Shown here piece by piece: positions 34,914 through 45,645 of a stretch of 64,000 nt of DNA (position 1 is its first letter; every line of letters begins with the position of its first letter). The notes under the pieces were generated by a model, which was not told the DNA's origin, searched no databases, and saw nothing but the letters and a program-made list of their open reading frames with translations. The DNA is from Yersinia frederiksenii ATCC 33641 (GTDB lineage Bacteria; Pseudomonadota; Gammaproteobacteria; Enterobacterales; Enterobacteriaceae). The translations under genes were made by a program, and so were the position numbers. The stretch spans positions 3,521,886-3,585,885 of the forward strand of contig NZ_KN150731.1 in assembly GCF_000754805.1 (NCBI RefSeq). Direction: 5' to 3'.

Positions 34914-36319
34914 TCTATCATGGGCGAAGACAACAACCAGTGTTGCAGGCACAGTTCGGCACTTCCAGTGAAGATTGCCTGTGGGGGTTCTGCCGGGAAG
35001 TAGCTTGAGGTCATGACAGCCTCCCCCTGATTAATAAAGATTTCTATACTACAACGGTCACAAAGCAACTGTAATTGATGCAGTTGACCACGCCAGTAAC
35101 GGAACTCCCGCCCCCCGGTGCGCAGGTTATTGCGACTCAATGTTATGCGCGCGCCATCCCATTCCAACATCAATTTATGACCCAACTCGAGGGTAAAAGG
35201 TGCACTGACGTCGACGATTATTTCAGCGCTGCTGATAGGAAAATGTGGAGCATCGTGAGCCGGTCCTTGCCATTGGCGGTGCTCACGACGCAGTGCGGTT
35301 AACTCGCGCGCGGGTTGCTGAATCAGTCTGTCACCCTGCAAGCTCAGCTCACGCGGGCAGGTCATGGTATGAATCCAGCCATAGGCCACGGTGGGTTGAT
35401 ACAACTCATCCTCATCTGGAATACCCATCCAGCCGAATAGCAAACGGCGGCCATCAGCGGCTTGCGTGGTTTGGGGCGCGTAGAATTCAAAACCGGCATC
35501 CAGTTCATGGAAATCCTGATGGCTGAAGGTCGCGTGGGGATAATCCAATTGACCGAGCAAATAACCCGCTTGGAAAGTATTACGATAACGTTCGGCTTCA
35601 GCAGGGATACCCTGCGGGCAGAAAATCAAAATATCCCGCTCGGCTAACCTAAATAAGTCCGGGCACTCCCACATATAACCAAAAGGCCCAAGACCACCGA
35701 GGTTCGAACCCGCAATCTCACCTAAATTCTGCCATTGGTGTAAATCATCTGAACGTAGCAGCAGAACTTTGCCTTGCCGTTGCAGGTCTTGCGCCCCTAA
35801 CACCATGTACCATTGGCCATTGTGCTGCCAGACTTTTGGGTCACGTACATGACCGGTATAGCCCGCAGGCAGTGGGAGTACTGGCCCCAGTTTATCGAAC
35901 TCCCCCCTGTCATTCTCTTGTGCTAAGCATTGGAATGCGGTGCGTGAACCATCGGGATATTTCACATTACCGGTGTAAATTAGGGTGATAAGGTCATCAG
36001 CAATGACGGCTGAACCGGAGTAACAGCCGTGACTTTCGTAGGCTTCACTGGGTACCAACGCCACCGGCTGATGCTCCCAATGAACCAGGTCAGTGCTGCG
36101 CCAGTGGCCCCAATATTTACTGCCGTGACGGCAATCCAGCGGGTTCCATTGATAAAACAGATGATAATAGCCAGCATGATAAATAAATCCATTGGGATCA
36201 TTCAGCAACCCGACACAGGGGGCCAGATGCCAGCCCGGCCGGTGTGGATCTTGCGATGCGCGGATCTGACCGCGCATCACTGCCAGCGTAAGATGTTTGA
36301 GTAAACTGGCTTCTTGCAT
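34910..36319 (-). CDS. scrB: Sucrose-6-phosphate hydrolase (invertase), GH32
   Basis: Cleaves sucrose 6-phosphate to glucose 6-phosphate and fructose in the cytoplasm. 469 residues. The five-blade GH32 motifs are [20 protein letters not shown] (nucleophile Asp), VRDPKVW (transition-state Asp) and MWECPDLF (acid/base Glu). The C-terminal beta-sandwich ends with [13 protein letters not shown]. The ATG overlaps the scrA stop (TAATG). Confidence 0.95.
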   Translation of the reverse strand: MQEASLLKHLTLAVMRGQIRASQDPHRPGWHLAPCVGLLNDPNGFIYHAGYYHLFYQWNPLDCRHGSKYWGHWRSTDLVHWEHQPVALVPSEAYESHGCYSGSAVIADDLITLIYTGNVKYPDGSRTAFQCLAQENDRGEFDKLGPVLPLPAGYTGHVRDPKVWQHNGQWYMVLGAQDLQRQGKVLLLRSDDLHQWQNLGEIAGSNLGGLGPFGYMWECPDLFRLAERDILIFCPQGIPAEAERYRNTFQAGYLLGQLDYPHATFSHQDFHELDAGFEFYAPQTTQAADGRRLLFGWMGIPDEDELYQPTVAYGWIHTMTCPRELSLQGDRLIQQPARELTALRREHRQWQGPAHDAPHFPISSAEIIVDVSAPFTLELGHKLMLEWDGARITLSRNNLRTGGREFRYWRGQLHQLQLLCDRCSIEIFINQGEAVMTSSYFPAEPPQAIFTGSAELCLQHWLLSSPMIE

Positions 36320-37689
36320 TATTCGCTGTCCGTTTTGTATTTAAGGAGTAAAGAAATAACAAAGGCGGCACCAAAAGCAATTACCAAACCAATCAGGTAG
36401 TTAACAATAGAATTGCCTTGCACAATGGCGATACCCGGAATGCCGGTTAAGCCAACGGCGGTCATATTGACATGATTGGCGACTACCCATGCGCCACCTA
36501 ATGCCCCACCGGCCAGAGCCGCTAAAAATGGCTTAATAAAGCGCAGGTTAATCCCGAAGATAGCGGCCTCGGTAATCCCCAACATGGCGGAAAATGCTGA
36601 TGGAATGGCAATCGCCTTAATTTTGGCATCACGGGTTTTAAAGTAGACCGCCAGACAAGCGCCGCCTTGTGCTACGTTCGCCATCGACCAGATAGGCAGC
36701 AGGAAGTTAACACCGATATTTGGATTACCCAGCAAACCTGCTTCGATAGCATGGAAACTGTGGTGGATACCGGTTATCACAATGACCGAATAAAGCCCAC
36801 CGAACAGCAACCCGGCCAGCCAACCGGCATGAGTAATTAACGTGCTGAGTACCAGAGAAATTCCATCACCCAAAACTCGCCCGGCAGGGCCGATAAACAG
36901 CAGTGCGACGAAACCGGTAATAATCACAGTGAGAAATGGCGTGAGGATCAAATCCAGTGCATCCGGGATCACTTTGCGCAGGCGTTTTTCCAGCATACTC
37001 ATAAACCACACGGCAAGCAGTACCGGGAATACCGTCCCCTGATAGCCAATCATCGCCACCTCCATACCAAAGAAATTCATGGTATGGAATCCACCGGCGA
37101 CTCCCCAGGCATTGGTGAGAGCCGGGTGGGTTAGAATGCCGCCTAACGTTGCCCCCAAATAAGGGTTGCCACCAAACTCTTTCGCCGCAGTGAAACCAAT
37201 CAAAATCGGCAGAATGATAAAGGCGGCGGAGCTGAACATATCCAGCATGATAAACAGTGCGCTGTTGGCATCTGCCCAGCCATAGGTTTTCACCATGCCG
37301 AGCAAGCCCATCAGCAAACCAGAGGCAACAATGGCTGGTATGATGGGGACAAAAATATTGGATAGCAGGCGAGCAATACGCTGGAAGGGGTTCAACTTAC
37401 GGGCTGCGGCATCAGCTGCTTCAGACTTACTGGATTCGTTGATGCCCGCGACTTTGATAAATTCGGCATACACTTTATTCACCAGCCCGGTGCCGAAAAT
37501 AATCTGTAACTGCCCAGCATTACTAAAGCAACCTTTAACTCCCTCCAGCTTTTCTACCGCGGATTTCTGTATTAGAGAGTCATCAGCCAACACCAAACGC
37601 AGCCGGGTGGCGCAATGTGCCGCACTCACAATATTTTCTTTGCCGCCAAGCAATGGGAGCAGAGCCTTTGCGGTCTCATTAATATTCAT
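36319..37689 (-). CDS. scrA: PTS sucrose-specific EIIBC
   Basis: Imports and phosphorylates sucrose at the inner membrane. 456 residues. The N-terminal EIIB domain has phospho-Cys26 (SAAHCATRLRLVL). The EIIC domain of about 10 hydrophobic segments starts around residue 105 and includes VITGIHHSFHAIEAGLLG and GITEAAIFGINLRF. No EIIA is encoded, so EIIA-Glc (Crr) is the expected donor. Confidence 0.95.
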   Translation of the reverse strand: MNINETAKALLPLLGGKENIVSAAHCATRLRLVLADDSLIQKSAVEKLEGVKGCFSNAGQLQIIFGTGLVNKVYAEFIKVAGINESSKSEAADAAARKLNPFQRIARLLSNIFVPIIPAIVASGLLMGLLGMVKTYGWADANSALFIMLDMFSSAAFIILPILIGFTAAKEFGGNPYLGATLGGILTHPALTNAWGVAGGFHTMNFFGMEVAMIGYQGTVFPVLLAVWFMSMLEKRLRKVIPDALDLILTPFLTVIITGFVALLFIGPAGRVLGDGISLVLSTLITHAGWLAGLLFGGLYSVIVITGIHHSFHAIEAGLLGNPNIGVNFLLPIWSMANVAQGGACLAVYFKTRDAKIKAIAIPSAFSAMLGITEAAIFGINLRFIKPFLAALAGGALGGAWVVANHVNMTAVGLTGIPGIAIVQGNSIVNYLIGLVIAFGAAFVISLLLKYKTDSE

Positions 37690-37791
37690 TATATCCCTCG
37701 CATATCCATTCCGAGTTTTGTGCCGCTATTGATCAACGCCAGCCGTTCATCGTCATGGATTGTCATAAAATAGGTTCCCGCCGTCACAGCC

Positions 37792-37814
37792 AATCCCCTG
37801 CGCGGCGGGGGATT
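37792..37814 (-). promoter_or_regulatory. Hairpin directly behind scrY
   Basis: AATCCCC (37792-37798) pairs with GGGGATT (37808-37814), two bases from the scrY stop, with no T-tract on the minus strand. It could separate the abundance of porin mRNA from that of scrAB. Confidence 0.6.
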
Positions 37815-37815
37815 A

Positions 37816-39420
<1,605 letters not shown>

Positions 39421-39449
39421 ATGGCTAACATAAGGGTGATCCTTGGGGA

Positions 39450-39469
39450 TTAGCAAAACATTTTGCTAA
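39450..39469. promoter_or_regulatory. 20-base perfect palindrome upstream of scrY
   Basis: TTAGCAAAA (39450-39458) and TTTTGCTAA (39461-39469) around CA. It lies in the scrK-scrY spacer. The sequence shares TTGCTAA with the scrR-type sites but lacks the CCGG centre, so the bound protein is unclear. Confidence 0.5.
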
Positions 39470-39562
39470 CCCGATTCAGCTATTGTGATCTGGACTGCAA
39501 ATCGAGTGATATGGCGTGAGAAATAAGGTGTTGAAAGGGGATAAAACACATAAAAATCGTGA

Positions 39563-39604
39563 ACAGAGTAACCGGATGCTTACGTGGGCATCCGGTTACT
39601 CTGT
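39563..39604 (-). terminator. Terminator after scrK
   Basis: A 17-base perfect stem: ACAGAGTAACCGGATGC (39563-39579) with GCATCCGGTTACTCTGT (39588-39604), eight-base loop, then TTTTT shortly after on the minus strand. It starts ten bases behind the scrK stop. Confidence 0.85.
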
Positions 39605-39613
39605 TGGGGTAGG

Positions 39614-40549
39614 CTAGCGATGTTGTTGTAGAAACCGTGCCAGTTCCTGAGCATTCGGTAAGGCGGTCATAGCGCCTTTGGCGCTGGTGGCTAGAGCACC
39701 ACAAGCTTGCGCTTGGTCGACAGCGGCGGCCAGATCCGTATCGAGGTACCAATCTGGCTTCTGTGCCAGTGCCGCCAGCAACCCAGCCACAAAAGCATCT
39801 CCTGCTCCGGTTGTATCTATTGGCGTGATTTTTCGGCTTGGATATTGTTGCAAACCACGGCGGTTATGCACCCAAACCCCCTCAGCACCTAATGTTACCA
39901 GCAGTAATTTGCAGGAATAGTTAGCCATCAGTTGTTCCATGGCGGCAGTGATTTCCTGCTGTGGGCAGATAAAATTCAGCTCTTCCAATGACAGCTTTAC
40001 CACATCAGCCAGCTGCAATGCTTGTTGTAAGCAGGGCAGTAATTCTTGCGGTTGCCGCCAGATATCGGCCCGAATATTAGGATCAAAACTGACCCAGCCA
40101 CCATCGGCTTTTATACGGCGCATGGCTTCAAATGCGGTACTGCGGCTAGGCTCCTGACTTAGGGCGATAGAACACAGATGCAGCCATTGATTTGGCTTAA
40201 ATTCAGGTAAGTCAGCAGGTTGGAGGAACAAATCAGCACTGGGGGTCACCATGAAAGTAAAGGTGCGCTCACCGTGTTCATCTAAATCTACCACCACCGT
40301 TGAAGTGTGGTGCTCTGGATCGAGCTTCAGTGCGCGGGTATCAACATTTTCCTGCTGCAACACCTGCTGCATAAAGCGCCCAAAGCTGTCTTGCCCAACC
40401 CGACCAATAAAAGCACTTTTGCTACCCAGTCTGGCGATACCAACAGCAACATTGGCCGGTGCTCCACCGGGACATTTAAGGTAACTGTTTGAATTTTCAG
40501 GGACCAGATCAATGACTGCATCGCCTAAAACCCAAATGGTGTTTTCCAT
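39614..40549 (-). CDS. scrK: Fructokinase ScrK (PfkB family)
   Basis: Phosphorylates the fructose released by ScrB. 311 residues, ribokinase fold. KCPGGAPANVAVGIARLG is the N-terminal PfkB signature; DTTGAGDAFVAGLL is the C-terminal one with the catalytic Asp. It has its own promoter and terminator, separate from scrYABR, as in the plasmid pUR400 and Klebsiella scr regulons. Confidence 0.94.
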   Translation of the reverse strand: MENTIWVLGDAVIDLVPENSNSYLKCPGGAPANVAVGIARLGSKSAFIGRVGQDSFGRFMQQVLQQENVDTRALKLDPEHHTSTVVVDLDEHGERTFTFMVTPSADLFLQPADLPEFKPNQWLHLCSIALSQEPSRSTAFEAMRRIKADGGWVSFDPNIRADIWRQPQELLPCLQQALQLADVVKLSLEELNFICPQQEITAAMEQLMANYSCKLLLVTLGAEGVWVHNRRGLQQYPSRKITPIDTTGAGDAFVAGLLAALAQKPDWYLDTDLAAAVDQAQACGALATSAKGAMTALPNAQELARFLQQHR

Positions 40550-40592
40550 GATAAACCCCTATCTTCTTCAATCCTATTTGCTGCTAAAAGTA

Positions 40593-40608
40593 GAAGAATC
40601 GGTTTAGC
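40593..40608 (-). promoter_or_regulatory. ScrR operator-like site before scrK
   Basis: GAAGAATCGGTTTAGC: the right half GGTTTAGC is consensus, the left half is degenerate. It is about 45 bases upstream of the scrK ATG. Confidence 0.55.
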
Positions 40609-40670
40609 AAAGCAACAAAATAATCTGCAATAGAGAAAAACAGCGAATAACGCGATTCAAAAGAATTTAT

Positions 40671-40921
40671 CGCCACACCGCAGACAATGATTTCAGTGGT
40701 GAACGGGCGGTCTCTTTGCAACCCGACCTCATCATTTTTGATACTGGATTGCAGGCAAGACTTAAAGCCAGTGGGTATTGGCGTCGTTGGATAAATCTGC
40801 GATTCCGGTGTTGTGTACTGATTTCTGTCAGCCGCTATTGACCAATATTGTTCCCAGTAGGCAACTGCTCGGTAAAGTGTTTGGTGAGGAAAAGAATGCT
40901 GAGGATTTTGTGCAATTCTGA
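40671..40921 (+). pseudogene. Remnant of a periplasmic siderophore/metal-binding protein
   Basis: Two pieces in different frames. The first (to about 40760) reads GERAVSLQPDLIIFDTG, the usual start of the central helix-strand of FepB/FhuD/BtuF-type proteins. After a frame change near 40761 the second piece reads LASLDKSAIPVLCTDF, then PSRQLLGKVFGEEKNAEDF to a TGA at 40919. That is the following part of the same fold in the right order. The N-terminal and C-terminal parts of the protein are missing, as are the permease and ATPase genes, so this is a leftover of a deleted iron ABC system. Confidence 0.6.
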
Positions 40922-40935
40922 ATTATCCTTTTAAT

Positions 40936-40954
40936 ATAAATGAGAATCATTATT
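40936..40954. promoter_or_regulatory. Orphan Fur box-like site
   Basis: AATCATTAT plus a degenerate left half; 14 of 19 positions match the Fur consensus. No intact gene starts beside it. Between it and the diguanylate cyclase stop (40955-41257) I see only A+T-rich sequence and a seven-codon frame behind GGGAGG at about 41014. Confidence 0.5.
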
Positions 40955-41257
40955 CAAATTTATATAATATGAATAATATTCAAGTTATGAACTGTGTATA
41001 ACACTGCATTATCGGGAGGATGGGGGGATTTAAATGGAAATAATAGAGTGTGTTATCATTTAAGAACTCATTACTTTTTAATCTACGGGCGTAGAATGAC
41101 TAGCTTAAATAGATATTACCTATCCACTGATTAACCAGTGATCTATTTTTTATATGTAATGACGCCGTTTAATAACAGAATAACAGATAAATATAATAGT
41201 ATTAAACTCAACCATTTCCGAGGGGATATTAGTTGAGCATTATGCTGCGTGATTTTA

Positions 41258-42358
41258 TCAAGGTGATGACTCAACACTGGAGAGTTTTTCCTCGGCAAAT
41301 GCAACCTTATTGCGCCCATTTTTCTTAGCCCGATAAAGTGCTTCATCTGCGGCCTTGAGTGAAGACACCAAATCATAGGATTGTAATGGGGAAATCCCTG
41401 CGCTCAAGGTCACAGTTGTGGAGACTTTATGATTGAAAACATGCGGAATATCGAGGCCTAAAACGCGCTGACGCACTCGTTCCGCTAACTGGCTGGCGTA
41501 TTCTTCACTCACATGTGTCAATAACACCAAAAACTCTTCACCACCATAGCGCACTACGATGTCCCGCGAGCGCACGGCATCACGAATCGCCGCCGCAACC
41601 CGGACCAGTGCTTGGTCACCCATCGTATGACCATAGTTGTCGTTGTAAGCCTTAAAATGGTCGATATCGAGTAGCAGCACATAGTGATTACCGGGAGACT
41701 GGGCTAATAGGGTCTCGAGTTTATTCTCCAACCCACGGCGATTATATAAGCCGGTTAAGGGGTCTATCATACTTAAATCACTGAATTTTTCCCGCTCGTT
41801 ATACAGGCGGGCAACCAATTTTCGGGTGAATTCATCACTGCGGCGCAGCATCAAATGATGTAAAGAAAAACCAATCAGAGGCAGCATTAACGTGAATATG
41901 ATGCGAAAGATACTGTGGAAATCATCCAGCCAAATAACCGTGAATGCAGAAGGGGCAGTATGCAAACAAAAGGCAAGAAAGTTATCGGACAGCGCAATGG
42001 TGCCGATGAAGAAAATGGTAAACAAACTGAGTAATAAGTAGTTATTTTCATTAGTACCCAGATATTCATATTTAAGAATGATTTGCCAGGCCCAGAGCAG
42101 CCCCATCATAATTGAAAATAAATTCAATTTATCGACATAATTCTTCGAAATGAAAATCAAATAAGCAGCCGCACTGAGACTGATAATCGTGATCATAACA
42201 ATCGGCAATGTCATCGCTGGCGTTTCAGGTGATGGTAATATCATACTGAAAATAGCTGATGCGGCATTAAGAAAGAGAAAAAGCAGTAAAGAGAGCCGAT
42301 GTTTACTTTTCAGCAGCTGATCGTAGGAATGGCTATTCATATTCAATTCACTCTGCAT
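41258..42358 (-). CDS. Membrane-bound diguanylate cyclase (GGDEF)
   Basis: Makes cyclic di-GMP from two GTP at the inner membrane. 366 residues. About six hydrophobic segments fill residues 20-180; a short coiled linker leads to a GGDEF domain from about 195. DPLTGLYNRRGL opens the domain, active site GGEEF is at 272-276, and a feedback I-site RSRD is at 263-266, exactly five residues before. All catalytic features are present, so it should be active. HmsT of Y. pestis is a membrane cyclase too, but I cannot say this is its orthologue. Confidence 0.88.
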   Translation of the reverse strand: MQSELNMNSHSYDQLLKSKHRLSLLLFLFLNAASAIFSMILPSPETPAMTLPIVMITIISLSAAAYLIFISKNYVDKLNLFSIMMGLLWAWQIILKYEYLGTNENNYLLLSLFTIFFIGTIALSDNFLAFCLHTAPSAFTVIWLDDFHSIFRIIFTLMLPLIGFSLHHLMLRRSDEFTRKLVARLYNEREKFSDLSMIDPLTGLYNRRGLENKLETLLAQSPGNHYVLLLDIDHFKAYNDNYGHTMGDQALVRVAAAIRDAVRSRDIVVRYGGEEFLVLLTHVSEEYASQLAERVRQRVLGLDIPHVFNHKVSTTVTLSAGISPLQSYDLVSSLKAADEALYRAKKNGRNKVAFAEEKLSSVESSP

Positions 42359-42664
42359 AATGGCATGCTGTCAGTAGACAAATAAACAATATCCTCATGA
42401 GGCCATTTTATTCAGGCATCACGATAAATGGTTCTTCTAAGTGATTATTTTGATTTGACGCTTTTTATATTGTTTTAGGAATTTTCTTAATTAAAATTAC
42501 CATTTTTGTTTCAGCCTGTCATCATGATGTCGACCAACTCATCAATTTACTCTGCTAAACCCTATCACCAGACAGTATCAATCAGGCTATTCCTACCAAA
42601 TCAGGCGTTTTCTATCGACAACTTCATTGTGCAAAGTAGTGCAGATTTTTTCGTGGTGTTATAT

Positions 42665-42683
42665 GATATTGGTTATCATTATC
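42665..42683 (+). promoter_or_regulatory. Fur box upstream of yjjZ
   Basis: GATATTGGTTATCATTATC matches 16 of 19 positions of the Fur consensus and ends 19 bases before the yjjZ ATG. In E. coli yjjZ lies next to the iron gene fhuF. Iron repression of this gene is likely. Confidence 0.8.
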
Positions 42684-42702
42684 ACTTGAGTGAGCCGTCA
42701 TT

Positions 42703-42987
42703 ATGATTACAGCGAGACTAGCAGCTTACCGTTTATGGGGGGTCAGTGGTTTATTGAGCAGGACAATGTCTAGTGGATGGGGAATATTATTGCCTTTCGC
42801 TTTGCTACCGGTGTTGGGCTGGGCTGATGTCACGGTCGGGGAGTTGCGCGTGCTGATCATTGTGGCGATGCTGGCAACCGTCAGCATGTTGTATCACGTT
42901 CGATTACGGCATTTTCTGCTATTACCATCTTGCCTGGCACTATTAGGCGGTATGGCGGCGATATTGATGCACAACGGCATACATTGA
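42703..42987 (+). CDS. yjjZ: DUF1435 small membrane protein YjjZ
   Basis: 94 residues with three hydrophobic segments (about 26-42, 48-63, 69-88). Composition, length and position just before the leu tRNA cluster and rsmC match E. coli YjjZ (DUF1435). Function is unknown. A good Fur box upstream suggests production under iron starvation. This gene marks the beginning of the part collinear with E. coli. Confidence 0.7.
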   Translation: MITARLAAYRLWGVSGLLSRTMSSGWGILLPFALLPVLGWADVTVGELRVLIIVAMLATVSMLYHVRLRHFLLLPSCLALLGGMAAILMHNGIH

Positions 42988-43075
42988 TAAGTAGAGTTTT
43001 TAGCCTGAAAAGGCGATGAGATATAAGACTAGAGTGAACAATCATTATAGTTGGCAACAATAACTGAAATCATCG

Positions 43076-43162
43076 TGGTGCGAAGGGAGGGACTTGAACC
43101 CTCACGTCCGTAAGAACACTAACACCTGAAGCTAGCGCGTCTACCAATTCCGCCACCATCGC
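43076..43162 (-). tRNA. tRNA-Leu (anticodon CAG), copy 3 in transcription order
   Basis: 87 bases including encoded CCA (TGG at 43076-43078 on the plus strand). On the minus strand it starts GCGATGGTGGCGGAATTGG, with the class II long variable arm and TTCAAGTCC T-loop. Anticodon loop CTTCAGG. Same sequence as the next two copies; equivalent to E. coli leuV/P/Q. Confidence 0.95.
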
Positions 43163-43223
43163 CCAAATGATTTCTTACTGTCTATCTTGAAGAGAATAAA
43201 ACTTAGGATTTATATCACCAGCT

Positions 43224-43310
43224 TGGTGCGAAGGGAGGGACTTGAACCCTCACGTCCGTAAGAACACTAACACCTGAAGCTAGCGCGTCTACCAATTCCG
43301 CCACCATCGC
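43224..43310 (-). tRNA. tRNA-Leu (anticodon CAG), middle copy
   Basis: 87 bases with encoded CCA, identical to the flanking copies across the tRNA. The 61-base spacer to 43162 is unrelated to the other spacer. Confidence 0.95.
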
Positions 43311-43367
43311 ATGTGCTGTGCAATATAAATCTTTACTGCTGAAGTTGTTCATTAAGAAAGAAATGTT

Positions 43368-43454
43368 TGGTGCGAAGGGAGGGACTTGAACCCTCACGTC
43401 CGTAAGAACACTAACACCTGAAGCTAGCGCGTCTACCAATTCCGCCACCATCGC
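43368..43454 (-). tRNA. tRNA-Leu (anticodon CAG), first copy in transcription order
   Basis: 87 bases with encoded CCA. Promoter expected just right of 43454. The three copies probably form one transcript. Confidence 0.95.
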
Positions 43455-43607
43455 GTACCGGAAACATGACTTTTTTGATGCAACCACGGGGGCGAATTCT
43501 AGAGATTTTCACGTTCAGGTCAATACTTATTTCCCCTAAGCGGGACGTTTGCTGTAAAAAGCATCATATGTTGAGCAATTGATTTGATTACCCAAGTATT
43601 GCCAATT

Positions 43608-44534
43608 TTAGGCCCTGTTCTTTATATCGGGGGATTCGTGTGGATAATGTGCAAATAGCTCGATTAGCCAATCAATTAGGACTCTGACTCTGGGGGCCAA
43701 AAAACGCCCCGGTGGGAACATAATAAACAGTGGCATTGTCGGTGGCGGCATATCGGGTAATACCTCAATCAGTTCGCCTTGTGTTAATTGGCGGTGAATT
43801 CCAGGTGTGGGGGCCTGAATTAGCCCCAAGCCCGCGACACCTGCCGCAATATAGGCATCTGCACCACTGACACTCAAGATACTGGGTAATATGCGGCTTT
43901 CAATCTTCCCTTGAGAAACAAATTCCAATGGATAATCGCGGCTATTTAACTGCGAGAAATAACCCACAGCCTGATGGCCCGTCAAATCGTCGAGTGATGT
44001 CGGGATGCCATATTTCGCGAGATAAGCCGGAGAGGCGCAGGTTATTTGTGGCTGCTGGCCAATATTCCGCGCCGTGAGTTGTTCATCATGGGGCAACCAA
44101 GCCCGCAACACACAATCCACACCTTCACGGAGTAAATCAATGGTGGTGTCGTTTGCCCCCAGAATCAATGTGATATGCGGATAACGCTGATAAAAGTCAC
44201 TCAAGGCCGGGATAACCACATTGCGAGCTAGCGAATGTGGCATATCAATACGCACTTTCCCCTCCGGTTGCAGCCGCTGATGGCTGAACAGTGAGTTAGC
44301 CTCTTCAAAAGCTGACAGTAATTGGAGGCAGCGCTGGTAATAGAGGGAGCCTTCGGCGGTAATATTTACCTGGCGGGTGGTACGAACGAATAGACGGACG
44401 CCTAGTCGGTGTTCAAGTCGTTTTAGCGTATGGCTGACGGTGGCGCGTGGTAATTGCAGTTTTTCTGCGGCACGACTGAAATTGCCCAACTCAACAATAC
44501 GGACAAAAATCCGCATGGCTTGTATCTGGTCCAT
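43608..44534 (-). CDS. LysR-family transcriptional regulator
   Basis: 308 residues. N-terminal winged HTH: MRIFVRIVELGNFSRAAEKLQLPRATVSHTLKRLEHRLGVRLFVRT. C-terminal effector domain from about residue 90 (GKVRIDMPHSLARNVVIPALSDF). It belongs to the CrgA/YafC-like branch. Divergent from the aldo-keto reductase with about 116 bases between, so it probably controls that gene and itself. Effector unknown. Confidence 0.9.
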   Translation of the reverse strand: MDQIQAMRIFVRIVELGNFSRAAEKLQLPRATVSHTLKRLEHRLGVRLFVRTTRQVNITAEGSLYYQRCLQLLSAFEEANSLFSHQRLQPEGKVRIDMPHSLARNVVIPALSDFYQRYPHITLILGANDTTIDLLREGVDCVLRAWLPHDEQLTARNIGQQPQITCASPAYLAKYGIPTSLDDLTGHQAVGYFSQLNSRDYPLEFVSQGKIESRILPSILSVSGADAYIAAGVAGLGLIQAPTPGIHRQLTQGELIEVLPDMPPPTMPLFIMFPPGRFLAPRVRVLIDWLIELFAHYPHESPDIKNRA

Positions 44535-44650
44535 CGGTACACCTGCTTATTGTTGGCGTTTTTTGAACAGTGATGAGCTATCTGCATTATTTATCTTTCT
44601 CTGCTAAACAACCACACTTTATTCCGACATCACTAATGGGGAATATCACA

Positions 44651-45643
44651 ATGCAACAACGTCAATTAGGTTCGAATGGTCCGCTGGTTTCTGCTCTCGG
44701 CCTTGGCTGCATGGGAATGAGTGATTTCTACTCCACCAATCAAGACAGCAATGAGTCCATTGCCACTTTACATCGGGCACTGGAACTGGGGGTAACCTTG
44801 CTGGACACCGCTGATATGTATGGCCCATTTACTAATGAAGAGTTGGTAGGGCGGGCGATTAAGGGAAAACGTGATCAAGTCTTCTTAGCCACCAAGTTTG
44901 GTATTGTGCGTGATCCGGCAGACCCGACAGTTCGTGGTGTGAGCAGTCATCCTGATTATATCCGTAAGTCTATTGATGGCAGCCTGAAGCGGCTGGGGGT
45001 TGATGTTATTGATCTTTATTACCAACACCGTTGTGACCCAAGTGTACCGGTGGAAGAGGTCATTGGTACTTTGGCGGATTTGGTTACCGCCGGAAAAATT
45101 CGTTACATCGGCTTGAGTGAAGTCTCAGCAGCAACATTAGAGAAAGCCCATCAGATACACCCGATTACCGCAGTACAGAGTGAATACTCATTGTGGACGC
45201 GAGATGTAGAGACATCGGTCTTGGCAACGTGTGAACGTTTAGGTGTTGGGTTTGTGGCTTATAGCCCATTGGGGCGCGGTTTCCTCACCGGGGCGATTCG
45301 TAGCCCGGATGATTTAGCTGCTGATGATTTCCGCCGTAATAATCCACGTTTTCAGGGTGACAACTTTGTCTTGAATCTGACGTTAGCCGATACCGTGACG
45401 AAAATGGCACAAGAGAAAGGCATTAAACCGTCGCAATTGGCCTTGGCATGGGTACTGGCACAGAGAAGTTTCATTGTGCCAATTCCTGGAACTAAACGCC
45501 GAACTTATCTGGAAGAGAATTTAGCGGCTGTTGATGTGGTGCTCAGCCCGCAAGAGTTGGCAGCACTTGATGCCGTATTCCCCTTGCAGGCCGCAGCGGG
45601 TGAGCGCTACGGCGCAGAAGGGATGCTTCATCTTAACGCGTAA
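44651..45643 (+). CDS. Aldo-keto reductase
   Basis: NADPH-dependent carbonyl reductase, (beta/alpha)8 barrel, 330 residues. DTADMYG holds catalytic Asp and Tyr; the Lys is in [14 protein letters not shown] contains the active-site His; [16 protein letters not shown] is the cofactor loop. It resembles the AKR13/YajO-like group. ATG 44651 is preferred, with GGGGAAT upstream; the frame is open back to 44570 but that part overlaps the promoter region of the LysR gene. Confidence 0.9.
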   Translation: MQQRQLGSNGPLVSALGLGCMGMSDFYSTNQDSNESIATLHRALELGVTLLDTADMYGPFTNEELVGRAIKGKRDQVFLATKFGIVRDPADPTVRGVSSHPDYIRKSIDGSLKRLGVDVIDLYYQHRCDPSVPVEEVIGTLADLVTAGKIRYIGLSEVSAATLEKAHQIHPITAVQSEYSLWTRDVETSVLATCERLGVGFVAYSPLGRGFLTGAIRSPDDLAADDFRRNNPRFQGDNFVLNLTLADTVTKMAQEKGIKPSQLALAWVLAQRSFIVPIPGTKRRTYLEENLAAVDVVLSPQELAALDAVFPLQAAAGERYGAEGMLHLNA

Positions 45644-45645
45644 TA

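Noticed and set aside
43076-43454. Three regularly spaced, near-identical repeats that could suggest a CRISPR array
   Set aside because: Each repeat folds as a complete 87-base tRNA-Leu with encoded CCA; there are only three and the position matches E. coli leuQPV.
43215-43487. 90-codon minus-strand frame with an internal repeat
   Set aside because: It reads through two tRNA genes; the repeat is the tRNA sequence.
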